DNA of 5,761 bases from an uncultured Eubacteriales bacterium (GTDB lineage Bacteria; Bacillota; Clostridia; Christensenellales; Aristaeellaceae): contig URJN01000147.1 of assembly GCA_900548125.1 (NCBI GenBank), positions 1 to 5,761 of the forward strand, in the 5' to 3' direction. This document shows, one piece after another, positions 5,513 through 5,761 of the stretch (its first letter is position 1; each line of letters starts with the position of its first letter). The notes below the pieces were generated by a model, which saw nothing but the letters and a program-made list of their open reading frames with translations, had not been told where the DNA came from and searched no databases. The position numbers and the translations under genes are program-made.

Positions 5513-5761
5513 TTACGCTTTCTTATCGAATTTTGTGCCGCACTGTTTGCAGGTGATGGTGATATTTCCGACGCCGCGCGGCACGCGCAGACGCTGTTTG
5601 CACTTCGGGCAGGTGTAGTAATGATACTTCCTGCTGTTCTTCACCCTGTTGACCCATTCCGTCGCCGCGCGGCGAACCTTCTGCGTCTTTTCCAGATACA
5701 CCTGGTTTTCGTGCGCCCGACGGTAGCGATCCTTGCTGAACATGCGGAAAATCGCCAGAAG
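5513..5761 (-). CDS. Zinc-ribbon protein, 5' end outside the window
   Basis: The visible 82 residues end in a compact zinc ribbon: CPKC and CKQC (C45, C48, C65, C68 counted from the Met at 5743) around a basic RLRVPRGVGNITIT hairpin. This pairing of CPxCxxxLRVPRG with a second CxxCG is one I associate with small proteins of Clostridia that have an N-terminal membrane segment. Upstream of the ribbon is a basic, probably helical stretch. The Met at 5743 has no Shine-Dalgarno, and the frame stays open to the window edge (LLAIFR, hydrophobic), so the true start probably lies beyond 5761 and the visible part is truncated. The gene ends with TAA at 5515-5513 and is followed by a strong terminator. 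Function is unknown; the ribbon could bind nucleic acid or a protein partner. Confidence 0.75.
   Translation of the reverse strand, partial: LLAIFRMFSKDRYRRAHENQVYLEKTQKVRRAATEWVNRVKNSRKYHYYTCPKCKQRLRVPRGVGNITITCKQCGTKFDKKA

Overview
The window looks like a piece of chromosome from a GC-rich member of the Bacillota, most likely a Clostridia-type gut or rumen anaerobe. The basis is strong AGGAGG-type ribosome binding sites, a YkvI-family membrane protein, a zinc-ribbon protein of a kind I associate with Clostridia, and tightly packed housekeeping genes with strong G/C preference at third codon positions. This placement is inference; there is no rRNA or other marker to settle it. I see no mobile element, tRNA, rRNA or CRISPR array.

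Layout from left to right. Positions 1-295 are non-coding and carry a short palindrome, a family of ~19-27 bp direct repeats with matching 34-bp steps, and a longer bulged inverted repeat. Next comes a minus-strand operon read from right to left: alr (alanine racemase, 2819-1707), 5-formyltetrahydrofolate cyclo-ligase (1710-1129) and an unrecognised 278-aa multi-span membrane protein (1132-296). Both junctions are 4-base ATGA stop/start overlaps, so the three genes are probably translated as one coupled unit. A good -10 box (TATAAT, minus strand, 2895-2890) lies upstream of alr. A divergent intergenic region (2820-2985) separates alr from a plus-strand YkvI-family (APC-type) membrane protein at 2986-4011. 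That gene runs convergently into a minus-strand gene at 5399-3984, and the two coding sequences overlap by 28 bp. The minus-strand gene encodes a membrane-anchored extracytoplasmic protein with the architecture of an M1 (gluzincin) aminopeptidase. A near-perfect intrinsic terminator (5506-5465) separates it from the last gene, the 3' part of a zinc-ribbon protein (5761-5513) whose start lies outside the window.

How the genes work together: alr supplies D-alanine for peptidoglycan, and the cyclo-ligase returns 5-formyl-THF to the one-carbon pool. No pathway link to the membrane protein is evident beyond coupling. The most notable object is the M1-like protein. The fold-level spacing HExxH-X18-E is preserved exactly, but every zinc ligand, the general base and the transition-state tyrosine are replaced (R326, L327, R330, Q349, R409), in an intact, well-initiated gene. 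It is best read as a pseudopeptidase with a retained non-catalytic role.
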